Assembly: GCA_934317215.1 (NCBI GenBank)
Contig: CAKREH010000002.1
Location: forward strand, 94,706 to 158,705
DNA from: an uncultured Roseburia sp.
GTDB lineage: Bacteria; Bacillota; Clostridia; Lachnospirales; Lachnospiraceae
Length of the DNA stretch: 64,000 bases
Direction: 5' to 3'
The position numbers and the translations under genes were made by a program. Position 1 is the first letter of the stretch, and the number at the start of each line of letters is the position of its first letter. The notes beneath the pieces are model-generated. The model made no database searches. It worked only from the letters and a program-made list of their open reading frames with translations, and was not told where the DNA came from. Of this stretch, positions 9,201 through 16,443 are shown piece after piece.

Positions 9201-9319
9201 TCTAAGTCACGGATTCCGATCCAGTAGTTCGTGTGTCTGCCCTCTTTGTTCAGATATTCAATTTTCAGCCATTTTCCTTCGTGGATGGCTTTGAAGATAT
9301 CTCTGTGTATACTGTTCAT
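6281..9319 (-). CDS. WYL-like / SF1 helicase / DUF2726 nuclease fusion
   Basis: A 1012-residue cytoplasmic protein. The N-terminal about 75 residues resemble a WYL-type ligand-sensing fold (KWLKIEYLNKEGRHTNYWIGI). A Upf1-like SF1 helicase core follows: Walker A GPPGTGKT at 348-355, DEAS at 610-613, GDPQQLKP at 634, the HAFQGDE motif at 787, and VATSRAKDKL at 824. A long coiled-coil-like insert (about 430-560) lies between the first two motifs. The C-terminus (about 930-1000) looks like a DUF2726/PD-(D/E)xK nuclease, with D938, E956-L-D958 and K975 as candidate catalytic residues. Such fusions occur in DNA repair and anti-phage settings. It is divergent from a type III toxin-antitoxin, which supports a defence role by context only. 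No clear ribosome site precedes the start at 9319. Confidence 0.8.
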   Translation of the reverse strand: MNSIHRDIFKAIHEGKWLKIEYLNKEGRHTNYWIGIRDLDPRNRTLKVDGLHLNRCSIEGYDKIYIDSILSTEIVEGSYCPENERLIEDIALHPERYQNLFANTANLKILNYLEMCSKLDATPYTTDYELVRYIDGDHVRDGEYQLSEEQFKEIVTNFQRRMNRDSGQGKTLHIKKLALNILSIHTKNGLYVLAYRNLNLDVKNKAFKPDEDITICTQFTIGGEQENIRRYLDADEYELLSDFEKNLEKIKDAITEKNGARAVVDDMPYVIGLGMDCALNLHEEYKAILDMYEKEQVTFPIRAFFGDLLERPRRTKAYPIALLNQNINLDQLLAINNAMKYPLAYIQGPPGTGKTNTILNTIVTAFFNNMTVLFASYNNVPINNVFEKLSSLTYKGKRIAFPVLRLGNQEKVKECICYINQLRREVQGVKVFSSTLDRRKGDRIDRAKQLSGRLKEYEEILDLTERKETLTQVMEYQERMKNVATLFHFRTDLQGRQLRNLDDKIRKIGEISERDAMDLLDRNEEEFYQYLFYTSAKYIKELEGNRFRDLREILDDDEDKNEQAAAFNKYLQKSENVKKLQKVFPIMITTCISSHKLGEPEPLFDMTIMDEASQCNVAVSLVPIIRGEKLMLVGDPQQLKPVILLDELTNRKLRRKYHVADEYDYRENSIYKTYLACDAVSDEILLRNHYRCNKKIIDFNNKKYYNSKLQVQSDSRERQPLVYVNVDGGPGDMKNTSPAEVEEIMRYAGENPDKSIAVITPFVNQRILIERGIKENGFEHVVCGTVHAFQGDEKDVVLFSTALSDRTGKGTYDWLKNNKELINVATSRAKDKLILLADGKELERLHQGNEDDDLYELVQYVKTNGESKITEKHISSRALGIQPFSTETEAAFMKNLTHALENIWLTRNKYTIHKEVAISQVFRDNVTYDNLFYMGRFDFVVYEKREKRELPVFAIELDGKEHFEDEVVRERDRQKNEICKAHHMQIIRVENSYARRYHYIKEILNDYFAKAR

Positions 9320-9434
9320 ATGTTTTTGATTACTATATAATAAATTATTTTTTAGGAGTGTCTCATTTATATTTTAAATACTTTTTTTAGAAATACAACC
9401 TTCTACAAATATATTATAAAAACAAATATTTCAC

Positions 9435-9463
9435 TTGACAAAATTAGTTTATTTGCATATCAT
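9435..9463 (+). promoter_or_regulatory. Promoter of the antitoxin RNA/toxin operon
   Basis: TTGACA (9435-9440) and TATCAT (9458-9463) are separated by 17 bp. Transcription should start near 9470, exactly at the structured RNA. Confidence 0.8.
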
Positions 9464-9469
9464 AAGAAT

Positions 9470-9556
9470 TGAGAGAATACTCTCAGGTGTTCCGCCACCA
9501 TAAAGGGCGAATTATGATGAATGAGTAAGGTTATCTTTCCTTACTCATTATTTTTT
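9470..9556 (+). ncRNA. Type III antitoxin RNA (ToxI-like, one unit) with terminator
   Basis: The transcript opens with a GAGAG/CTCTC hairpin (9471-9484). An H-type pseudoknot candidate follows: GGT (9486-9488) pairs with ACC (9497-9499), while the loop CGCC (9493-9496 region) can pair with GGCG (9506-9509). This matches the layout of the Pectobacterium ToxI repeat, which also begins AGGTG. It ends in a strong terminator, ATGAGTAAGG (9521-9530) with CCTTACTCAT (9539-9548) and a T-run. A terminator between RNA and toxin gene is the normal type III arrangement. Only one unit is visible, whereas described systems usually have about two or more. Confidence 0.7.
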
Positions 9557-9567
9557 AGGAGAAATGA

Positions 9568-10065
9568 ATGAATTTATTTTTTTACGATGTAGATACAAAA
9601 TATGTGAACTATCTAAAAGCAGCAGAAATCGCGAAACGTGGATTTACGCGTGTTCCCGATATAGAATACAAAAATGAAAGAAAAATGGTCTGCGGCGTTG
9701 TATTAGAAATCAACGACTTCAAATATTATGTTCCTGTCTCCTCTTATAAAATCAAGCAACCAAATAATATTCTCATACGGCTTGACGATGACAAATTTAA
9801 TCCGGTAAAAGGATCGCTTCGCTTTAACTATATGTTCCCCATAAATGATGCCTGTATTTCAAAAAGAGATTTTTCAAATGAACCCCCCGGTCGCAGAGAA
9901 TTTCTTCGACGTCAATGGATTTATTGCAATTCAATTGAAACTGCAATCAGAGAAATGGCTGAAAATACATACTATTCTGTAATTTCCGGCAACGACATCT
10001 CCCTCTTAAATGCCTCCTGTGATTTCAAATTTTTAGAAAAAATCTCCAAAACCTATGTTCTTTAA
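9568..10065 (+). CDS. Type III toxin, ToxN/AbiQ family endoribonuclease
   Basis: A 165-residue protein close to the family's usual ~170. It begins with the family pattern FFYDVDTKYVNYLKAAE, then GVVLEINDFKYYVPVSSYK and LRFNYMFPI, which match the ToxN beta-barrel core. ToxN toxins are RNases held inactive by a repeated pseudoknot RNA and mediate phage abortive infection. The ATG at 9568 has TAGGAG 6 nt upstream, directly after the antitoxin terminator; a nearby ATG at 9564 is out of frame. It is one of the few plus-strand genes and points away from the helicase-nuclease gene. The subfamily (ToxN, CptN or TenpN) cannot be fixed by eye. Confidence 0.8.
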   Translation: MNLFFYDVDTKYVNYLKAAEIAKRGFTRVPDIEYKNERKMVCGVVLEINDFKYYVPVSSYKIKQPNNILIRLDDDKFNPVKGSLRFNYMFPINDACISKRDFSNEPPGRREFLRRQWIYCNSIETAIREMAENTYYSVISGNDISLLNASCDFKFLEKISKTYVL

Positions 10066-10080
10066 ATACTCCATTATTTA

Positions 10081-11256
10081 TTAATATTTTAGTTTCCCCA
10101 GTCCCCTCGCATACTCCTCCAGTTCCTGGTTTGCCTCATTGAGCGGCCCAAACTCTTCCACCGCACAGATACATTTCTTACAGCTGTCAATCAGCCGCTT
10201 TGCCGCCTGCACCTTATCCTGTCCAACCGGGTAAAATGCCTTTTCTGACACAACTTCTGACGCAAGTGCCACAGCCGCTTTGTACTCCACATCATTTTCC
10301 TGCAGGATCCCTGCTGCAAATGGAATGTTTTCGCGCCACAGCCTGTTGTATACCGGGATGCCGCTGCCCGCACCGCCGATCACAAAAATCTGTGAACTGA
10401 CCGGATCTGGATTCTTCTTACCACATCCAAAATTTTTGCCAGAGCAATTCTCTGCACTAAAATCTCTCGAAACAACTGCCTTCTCATGTCCCGCACACAA
10501 AAAAATCTGTCCCGTCACCGGATCAAAGCTCTGATCTGCCACACCGTATAGTTCCTGCACATAATTTCCGGCAAAAATCTCATCCGGTGTGCCGACGCGG
10601 TCGATGCGGTCGCCTCTGACACAGGCGATCGTATCGGAAACCTTCTGCGCAAGGTCAAGCTCATGCAGTGACATAATGACCGCCATCTTTTTATCCCTAG
10701 CAAGCATGCGGATGTTTGTAAGTATATCCATCTTAAAGCCCATATCCAGATAGGAGGTCGGCTCGTCTAAGATCAGGATTTTTGTATCCTGACAGATTGC
10801 CCGCGCAAGCATCAGACGCTGGCGCTGTCCGTCGCTGATCTTCATAAAATCCTGATCCTGCACTTCACCTGCATGGACAAGCGCGATCGCCTCATCCACT
10901 TTTTCCCAGTCTTCTTTTGACAGGATGCCAAATCTTCCCGTATAAGGATAACGCCCGGAGGCAACCACTTCCCTGCCGCTCATCAGCTCCGTGCGGAGGC
11001 GTTCTGTCATGACCATGGACAATCGTCTGGAAATCTGGCTGTCTTTTAATTCATCCATGGATGCTTCGCCCAAAAATACGGTTCCATCCAGTTTCTTTAA
11101 CTGCTTTGTAATCGTCTTTAAGATCGTGGATTTTCCGGAACCATTCGGCCCGATCAGTGTCAGTATCTCCCCCGGCCGGACAGAAAGATTCACATCCCAG
11201 ATCAAAGGTGTTTTATCATAGCCGACAGTCAGATGCTCTGTGCGGATCTCCTGCAT
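10081..11256 (-). CDS. ABC importer ATPase (BtuD/FecE type) with long C-terminal extension
   Basis: The ATP-binding subunit of a metal-chelate importer. The first about 250 residues are a standard FecE/BtuD ATPase: GPNGSGKST at 36-44, signature ISDGQRQRLMLA (Asp replaces the usual second Gly of LSGGQ), Walker B ILILDEPTS and the switch His in SLHELDLA. About 135 further residues form an extra domain with FVIGGAGSGIPVYNRL and a cysteine cluster CKKCIC, which ordinary BtuD proteins of about 250 residues lack. The gene follows the permease by 6 bp and ends the riboswitch operon. The function of the tail is unknown. Confidence 0.87.
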   Translation of the reverse strand: MQEIRTEHLTVGYDKTPLIWDVNLSVRPGEILTLIGPNGSGKSTILKTITKQLKKLDGTVFLGEASMDELKDSQISRRLSMVMTERLRTELMSGREVVASGRYPYTGRFGILSKEDWEKVDEAIALVHAGEVQDQDFMKISDGQRQRLMLARAICQDTKILILDEPTSYLDMGFKMDILTNIRMLARDKKMAVIMSLHELDLAQKVSDTIACVRGDRIDRVGTPDEIFAGNYVQELYGVADQSFDPVTGQIFLCAGHEKAVVSRDFSAENCSGKNFGCGKKNPDPVSSQIFVIGGAGSGIPVYNRLWRENIPFAAGILQENDVEYKAAVALASEVVSEKAFYPVGQDKVQAAKRLIDSCKKCICAVEEFGPLNEANQELEEYARGLGKLKY

Positions 11257-11262
11257 ATATGA

Positions 11263-12267
11263 CTACCTCCCCTCCTGTTTTCTCAACATTGCTGCAATCA
11301 CAACCGGCACCAGAAACAGTGCCGTGACCGAGCTGATGCTGATCTCCGTCGGCGCAAACACGGTTCTTGCGATTCCGTCACAAAAAAGTGTCACAACCGC
11401 GCCACACAAAAAACACCCCGGAATCAGGATGATCGGGCGCGCTGTTTTTGTCGCCATCCTCACCAGATGCGGCACTGCGATTCCGACAAAGGAAATCGGT
11501 CCCGCAAATGCCGTCACGCAGGCAGACAGAAGGCTTGATAAAAGAATCATCGTGACCCTCAACACTTTTACATTGACGCCGATATTTCTGGCATATGCTT
11601 CCCCCATCTGATATGCCCCGATCGGTTTCGCCAGACAAAAAGTCACAAGCACTGCTGCACCGACGATCACGACGATCATTTTTATATTTTCCCATGTCAT
11701 GCCGGAAAAACTTCCCATCGACCAGTTGTGAAGATTGACGATATTCGAATCGCTGGCAAATGTGACGCAGAAGTCCGTGATGGCGGAACAGATATAACCG
11801 ATCATAATCCCACAGACCACCAGCAGCGACATTTTTGACACGCGAAATGAGATTAAAAGCACGAATCCCATGGCAAGCATGGAACCCACAAACGCAGCCA
11901 TAACCATGCCAAAGGAACTGATCATAATGCCTTTTCCCAGCAGGAAAATCATGGTAAGCGCCACCACCAGTTTTGCGCCGGATGAAATTCCAAGCACATA
12001 CGGTCCTGCAATCGGATTCTGGAAAAAGCTCTGGAGTAAAAATCCCGACACTGACAGTGCTCCTCCTAACAAGATCGCAGCAAGGATGCGCGGCAGTCTG
12101 ATTTTCCACACGATCTGTGAAAATGTCTCATCTTTTCCACTTCCCGCAAGGATTGCAAACAGATCCGATGTGGATATGTCCACACTTCCCGCTCCGACAT
12201 TCCATAAAAACAATACCGATAATATGATAATTGCAACAACAAAAGAGATGATATAACGTTTTTTCAT
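11263..12267 (-). CDS. ABC importer permease, BtuC/FecCD family
   Basis: A 334-residue permease of the FecCD family with about ten transmembrane segments, which forms the membrane channel for a corrinoid, haem or siderophore importer. Signatures are IRLPRILAAILLGGALSVSGFLLQSFFQNPIAGPYVLGISSGA near the N-terminus and GPISFVGIAVPHLVRM, the loop that contacts the ATPase. It lies 28 bp after the binding-protein gene and 6 bp before the ATPase gene, all on one strand. Cargo is inferred from the cobalamin riboswitch. Confidence 0.92.
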   Translation of the reverse strand: MKKRYIISFVVAIIILSVLFLWNVGAGSVDISTSDLFAILAGSGKDETFSQIVWKIRLPRILAAILLGGALSVSGFLLQSFFQNPIAGPYVLGISSGAKLVVALTMIFLLGKGIMISSFGMVMAAFVGSMLAMGFVLLISFRVSKMSLLVVCGIMIGYICSAITDFCVTFASDSNIVNLHNWSMGSFSGMTWENIKMIVVIVGAAVLVTFCLAKPIGAYQMGEAYARNIGVNVKVLRVTMILLSSLLSACVTAFAGPISFVGIAVPHLVRMATKTARPIILIPGCFLCGAVVTLFCDGIARTVFAPTEISISSVTALFLVPVVIAAMLRKQEGR

Positions 12268-12295
12268 GATTTCCTCTGGTTTATATGAATTCCTG

Positions 12296-13927
12296 TCAGT
12301 TGATTTTCTTCAAAAACCGGTACTCTGCATCCGTTTCCCCATTCAGTACCTTATTGAGATCCTCAATGAAATCACAGGTTCCACTGGTCTGCTGGTAAAA
12401 ATTGCTTCCGGTTGTGTAGACCTGCCCTGATTTTACTGCTTTAAAGTCGGCAAACAGACTGTTTTTCTGTACCAGTTCATCGATCGATGTCAGTTCTCCC
12501 TCTATTGTACCATTGTAAATGAGAATATCAGCATCTTTTTCGGCCGCATAGAAATCTTCCATCTGCATTTTTAATGTGGAAAGTGCATTTTCCTCTTCCG
12601 GGACATAACCATTTAAGGAATAGGTGCCCCCCGCAAGTTCGATCATTGATGATACATAATCATTTGGTTTCCGTACCGTGATCGTTCCATCCGATGCAAC
12701 TGCAAAAAATGCTACCGACAGCCCCGTTTTTTCTTTTTCCAAAATCGGCTCAATATGTGCTGCCTGTGCATCAAAAAACGCTTTGGCCTGCTGTTCTCTC
12801 CCGAACAAAACGCCAAAAAGTTTTATCCATTCCAGTCTTCCAAGCGGATGTTTTTCATAACTGGAGCGTTCGATCATGACCTTGATCCCAAGTTCTTCTA
12901 ATTTTTCCTTCACTTCCGGGTTGTGCGTGATCATTGTATTTTCAATCGCAAACGTGCATCCACCGGAAAGTAAAAGTTCATAGTCAGGCGCACTGTATTT
13001 CCCGGCATAGATCAGATTTCCCGCTGCCATCGCATCTGCCGCCTCTTTGACATACCAGTCTTTTTCTTTTACTCCTGTATATTTCAGATCGGAGACAGCA
13101 CCGATCTGGCAGACTAAATCCATCACCGCACTCGACACCAGATATACATTTTCAAGCGGCTGTTGTAAAACTGTCACATCTGCCGGAACATCCGCCGGCA
13201 CTTTGACACCTTTTGGCACAAGCAAAAAACGACCGTTATCCACGATCGTAATCAGCTTATAAGCACCATATTGTTCTACTTCAAACTGATCGGCGCAGGA
13301 TAACTCCATACGCCCATTGCAGTCTAAGTCTTTAAAATCTGCCGTTTCCGGAAATTGAAAAGTCAGGGTGTAATCAATCTCATGCGGCGTACTCATTGCC
13401 GTCGTATCACCGATCACATCCATCTCACATGGGATTCCATCGATTGGAAATGTGAATGTAGAGTTTCCACCCTCATTTTCATTGAGATATTTCTCCCCGT
13501 TCACGATCATGTAATCGTAATGCGTACTGCTCCATATGATCGTCGCATATGCCACTCCATCCTTCACAGTAACTTTCGCCTGTGAATCCACAGTTGCTTT
13601 TCCGCTGCCGCCTGCTAATGTGACTTCCACCGTATACTCGCCATCCTCAGGAACTGAGACTTCTGTGCCGTCTGTCTGTTCTGCGGCATCATTTCCAGTC
13701 ATGCTTTCTTCCGTTCCATCCTGATCTGCAGTTCCCTGCACATTTTCTTCTGCTGCCTGTGCATTTTTCTCTGTGGCTGTACCTGCCGCTCCCTGTACAC
13801 TTTCCGCAGCTGTCTGACCAGCCCCGCCTTCTACTGCAGCGGCATTATTTTTTGCACCGCATCCCGTGAATATCTGCATGCACATCATTGCGGATAAGAT
13901 TACTGCGGTCACTCTCTTTTTATTCAT
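12296..13927 (-). CDS. Substrate-binding lipoprotein with N-terminal accessory domain
   Basis: A 543-residue lipoprotein. The signal peptide ends MQIFTGC, and a low-complexity linker follows. Residues about 95-215 form an accessory beta-rich domain (DGEYTVEVTLAGGSGKA, IIWSSTHYDYMIVNGEKY). The C-terminal about 300 residues are a BtuF/FhuD-type periplasmic-binding fold (VYLVSSAVMDLVCQIGAV onward, ending VYTTGSNFYQQTSGTCDFI). It captures the importer's cargo outside the membrane. The start at 13927 has GGAG 6 nt upstream. It lies 15 bp after the CbiK-like gene. A related accessory domain seems to sit at the C-terminus of that neighbour. Cargo may be a corrinoid, cobalt porphyrin or haem. Confidence 0.85.
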   Translation of the reverse strand: MNKKRVTAVILSAMMCMQIFTGCGAKNNAAAVEGGAGQTAAESVQGAAGTATEKNAQAAEENVQGTADQDGTEESMTGNDAAEQTDGTEVSVPEDGEYTVEVTLAGGSGKATVDSQAKVTVKDGVAYATIIWSSTHYDYMIVNGEKYLNENEGGNSTFTFPIDGIPCEMDVIGDTTAMSTPHEIDYTLTFQFPETADFKDLDCNGRMELSCADQFEVEQYGAYKLITIVDNGRFLLVPKGVKVPADVPADVTVLQQPLENVYLVSSAVMDLVCQIGAVSDLKYTGVKEKDWYVKEAADAMAAGNLIYAGKYSAPDYELLLSGGCTFAIENTMITHNPEVKEKLEELGIKVMIERSSYEKHPLGRLEWIKLFGVLFGREQQAKAFFDAQAAHIEPILEKEKTGLSVAFFAVASDGTITVRKPNDYVSSMIELAGGTYSLNGYVPEEENALSTLKMQMEDFYAAEKDADILIYNGTIEGELTSIDELVQKNSLFADFKAVKSGQVYTTGSNFYQQTSGTCDFIEDLNKVLNGETDAEYRFLKKIN

Positions 13928-13942
13928 ACAAATCTCCATTTA

Positions 13943-15598
13943 TTAGTTATCTGTCTCCTGCGGATCAGAAACGCTTACTTTGTGATCGTACCACTCGCCT
14001 TTTGTGCCGAGGATTGCAAGATCAAATTCTTCATCTAATGCTTCTACCGGCACATCAAAACCATATACCTCGTCGGTGGTTCCATCACTGTATTTTACGG
14101 TATCCGTTGTCGGCTCTAAAATATCAGCACCGTCTTTTTTCGCATCATCTGCCGTTCCGACAAAGAGATTTACAATTTTTTTTGAAACAAGGCTGATATG
14201 GATCGTCATTTTTCCGTTTTCTACGGTAAGAATACCTCGTCCCTCATCTGCCTCATTTACATGAAACATACTGCTGTCTGTGTCAAACTTTGCGGTATAA
14301 ACACCATCCTCGAGAGTACCAACGGTACTCTCTGTGGTGGATGTTGACTCAAGGTCTCCAAGGGAATCAATTGCATCTTTTGTATGATCAATATAGATCT
14401 GCTGGATTGCTTCGATTCTGCCAAGTCCTGAAATCTGTGTATCAACGCTGTCAAAATATCCACTTGCTGTGAACTGGCTCTTCCAGGAATCTTCGTCGTC
14501 ACCTGCCATATCGTTGTTTGCATGATCTCCTGCAACAACCATAAGAGGTCTTAAAACAACTTTTGTATAACCAGCTTCTTTTACAGCCTCGATCACATTT
14601 TCGCATGCTGTCTCTTCCGGCTCACCCTCAACAGTTCCGATAAACACATTATCATAGGAAAGATCTTTCATCTGTGCTGCCATCTGGCTGTAGCTTACCT
14701 TTGCAGAATGAGAAGTTCCATGTCCCATAAATACAAATGCAGTTCCATCTTCTTTTGCTGCATCTAAAGAATCATATCCTGCTGTCTTTACTGCCTCTGC
14801 TGTAATTGCTTCTGCAACTTTTGCCTTATCCTCATTGATCACAGTTGCATCGGATCCTACTTCACCAAGCATTGGCTCTGCAACGGTAACTGTCTCAAAT
14901 TTGTCTTTGTAATTGTCAAGTGTCTCTACCAGCTCATCATACTCTGCACCATGCATTAAGTGTGTCGGCTGAACAACAAGATTTTTTACTCCGTTGTCAA
15001 CAGCTCTCTCTAATGCCTGATCCACGTTATCGATTTTTTCATCATCTCTTGCCTGTACATGGTTGATGATGATCTGTGCGGTAAATGCTCTTCTTACAGA
15101 CCAGTCCGGGTATGCTGCTTCCAGCGCTTTCTCAATTCCACCGATATCCTCAGCACGGCTGTCATTGAAGGAAGTACCAAAACTTACGACCAGAAGCTCG
15201 TTCTCTCCGATATTATCCGCATTTAACGGATCATCCTTTGCGGCATCTCCTGTATCTCTTCCAAAATAGTCCGGATCTGCGTTTTCACCGGAAACTAATT
15301 CCTTCTGTGCATCTGTCAACGCATCCCATGCCTCCTTTGCCTCTGCACACTGTGCGTCCGTATTGTCATTTCTTGTCTGAACATAGATCGCATCGATCAG
15401 TTCTGCGACATGATCGGCTGCTGCCTGATCGTCAACTTCCGTGCTCTCTACGGTTTCTGTTGCCTCTGTTTTCTCTGAAGATACTGTCTCAGAGGTTTTT
15501 GCTATGTCTGTTGCTGCTGTGTTGCTGCTTCCGCATCCGGCGACCATACCTGTTGCAAGCGCTAATGTGGTAAGTAACGCAATGGTTCTTTTCTTCAT
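13943..15598 (-). CDS. CbiK-like cobaltochelatase lipoprotein with C-terminal accessory domain
   Basis: Anaerobic CbiK enzymes insert Co2+ (or Fe2+) into sirohydrochlorin in the cytoplasm. This 551-residue relative has a lipoprotein signal (ATGMVAGC, lipid Cys about 22), so it should act outside the membrane. The chelatase fold spans about 134-410: VVSFGTSFNDSRAEDI, then histidines in QPTHLMHGAEYDE (213/216), FMGHGTSH (293) and VAGDHANNDMAGDD (359). About residues 430-551 form an accessory beta domain beginning LEDGVYTAKF. The start at 15598 has GGAG 6 nt upstream. It is the first gene after a cobalamin riboswitch and precedes importer genes. It may load or bind a tetrapyrrole rather than feed cytoplasmic B12 synthesis. 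Confidence 0.85.
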   Translation of the reverse strand: MKKRTIALLTTLALATGMVAGCGSSNTAATDIAKTSETVSSEKTEATETVESTEVDDQAAADHVAELIDAIYVQTRNDNTDAQCAEAKEAWDALTDAQKELVSGENADPDYFGRDTGDAAKDDPLNADNIGENELLVVSFGTSFNDSRAEDIGGIEKALEAAYPDWSVRRAFTAQIIINHVQARDDEKIDNVDQALERAVDNGVKNLVVQPTHLMHGAEYDELVETLDNYKDKFETVTVAEPMLGEVGSDATVINEDKAKVAEAITAEAVKTAGYDSLDAAKEDGTAFVFMGHGTSHSAKVSYSQMAAQMKDLSYDNVFIGTVEGEPEETACENVIEAVKEAGYTKVVLRPLMVVAGDHANNDMAGDDEDSWKSQFTASGYFDSVDTQISGLGRIEAIQQIYIDHTKDAIDSLGDLESTSTTESTVGTLEDGVYTAKFDTDSSMFHVNEADEGRGILTVENGKMTIHISLVSKKIVNLFVGTADDAKKDGADILEPTTDTVKYSDGTTDEVYGFDVPVEALDEEFDLAILGTKGEWYDHKVSVSDPQETDN

Positions 15599-15641
15599 AA
15601 TACTCTCCATTCCTGCGTGTGAAAACTCTTATTTTTCACAC
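15599..15641 (-). repeat. 5' leader repeat, short copy
   Basis: A compact version of the leader repeat: GTGTGAAAA/TTTTCACAC-type hairpin (15617-15641) joined directly to GCAGGAATGGAG and the ATG of the CbiK-like gene. The middle hairpins of the long copies are missing. It lies between the riboswitch terminator and the start codon. Confidence 0.65.
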
Positions 15642-15699
15642 TGCTCTCCTTATTATAATATATCGTCCATAGCACACAGGAGATTTTTCCGCACAAAGA

Positions 15700-15732
15700 A
15701 ACACTCCGCCTGATTGTAAAGGGCGGAGTAAT
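15700..15732 (-). terminator. Riboswitch expression-platform terminator
   Basis: ACTCCGCC (15703-15710) pairs with GGCGGAGT (15722-15729); read on the minus strand it is followed by GTTTCTTTG. It lies between the cobalamin aptamer and the first gene, where a ligand-controlled terminator is expected. Confidence 0.7.
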
Positions 15733-15789
15733 AAGTCTGCACAAATAAGCTGGCAGTCTGACAGCTTACTCTTACGGTACGACCAATTA

Positions 15790-15980
15790 CTCGTGATCCG
15801 GGAAATATTTTCCCTGTACCAGACAACTGGCAGGTTTCCTGGCTGAAAGATCATCACACAGATTCCGCCTTCCCAATATACTGCAAAGTACATCAGTGAC
15901 TTATCTTTGGAATCTGCACTCCCTAATCACAGTGACGAGATCGTACAGGAATCGCACCTGTTTCCCTTTTAACCGGCCTA
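15790..15980 (-). promoter_or_regulatory. Cobalamin riboswitch (B12 element)
   Basis: On the minus strand the conserved blocks appear in order: AAACAGGTGCGATTCCTGTA, TCACTGTGATTAGGGAGTGC, a GGGAAGGCGGAATCTG block, and the B12 box AGCCAGGAAACCTGCC (15829-15844). These match the adenosylcobalamin aptamer core closely. High cobalamin should fold the aptamer and favour the downstream terminator, shutting off the CbiK-like/ABC operon. Confidence 0.93.
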
Positions 15981-16075
15981 TTTTTAAAATGAAAAATATA
16001 CTGTACTTTATGTACTGCTCCATTTCCCGGATAAAAACAGCCGGCACCAATTATCTTCTCTATGAAACTTTTAAT

Positions 16076-16104
16076 ATACTAGCATATCCACTCCCTATTT
16101 ACAA
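16076..16104 (-). promoter_or_regulatory. Likely promoter of the riboswitch operon
   Basis: On the minus strand TTGTAA (16099-16104) and TAGTAT (16076-16081) are 17 bp apart, placing the transcript start near 16069. That leaves a leader of about 470 nt holding the aptamer, terminator and leader repeat. Confidence 0.5.
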
Positions 16105-16171
16105 CAACCACTTTTCTCTTGCAAATCATTCAAAATATGGTATACTAATCAAGTATTTGCAAAATATATCC

Positions 16172-16257
16172 GGAGACGTATCGAAGTGGTCATAACGGGG
16201 CGCACTCGAAATGCGTTAGCCCTCCGGGGCACGAGGGTTCGAATCCCTCCGTCTCCG
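16172..16257 (+). tRNA. tRNA-Ser (anticodon CGA)
   Basis: An 86-nt gene with the long variable arm of class II tRNAs. Acceptor GGAGACG pairs with CGTCTCC, discriminator base G. The anticodon loop CTCGAAA gives CGA, reading UCG serine codons. The T-arm GGTTCGAATCC is canonical. The CCA end is not encoded (CTC follows). It stands alone, with a terminator just downstream. Confidence 0.97.
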
Positions 16258-16263
16258 CTCATC

Positions 16264-16306
16264 AAAAAGGAAACACGATTTGTTTTATATTTGTGTTTCC
16301 TTTTTT
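16264..16306 (+). terminator. Terminator after tRNA-Ser
   Basis: AAAAAGGAAACAC and GTGTTTCCTTTTTT pair around a 16-nt AT-rich loop, directly after the tRNA and ending in a T-run. Confidence 0.85.
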
Positions 16307-16443
16307 CTTTTCGCACTTTTTCGTGATTCCCCACAATTTCATAGCTAAAGTACTATGTTTTCTTATAATTTATGTCTACCATTTTTTGCCAAAAAGTAGT
16401 AAAATAAGGATAATTAATCCAAGATAAGGGGAGATTGATATCC

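Noticed and set aside
16149..16334. Minus-strand frame across tRNA-Ser
   Set aside because: It lies over the tRNA and its terminator; such frames over tRNAs are a well-known artefact.
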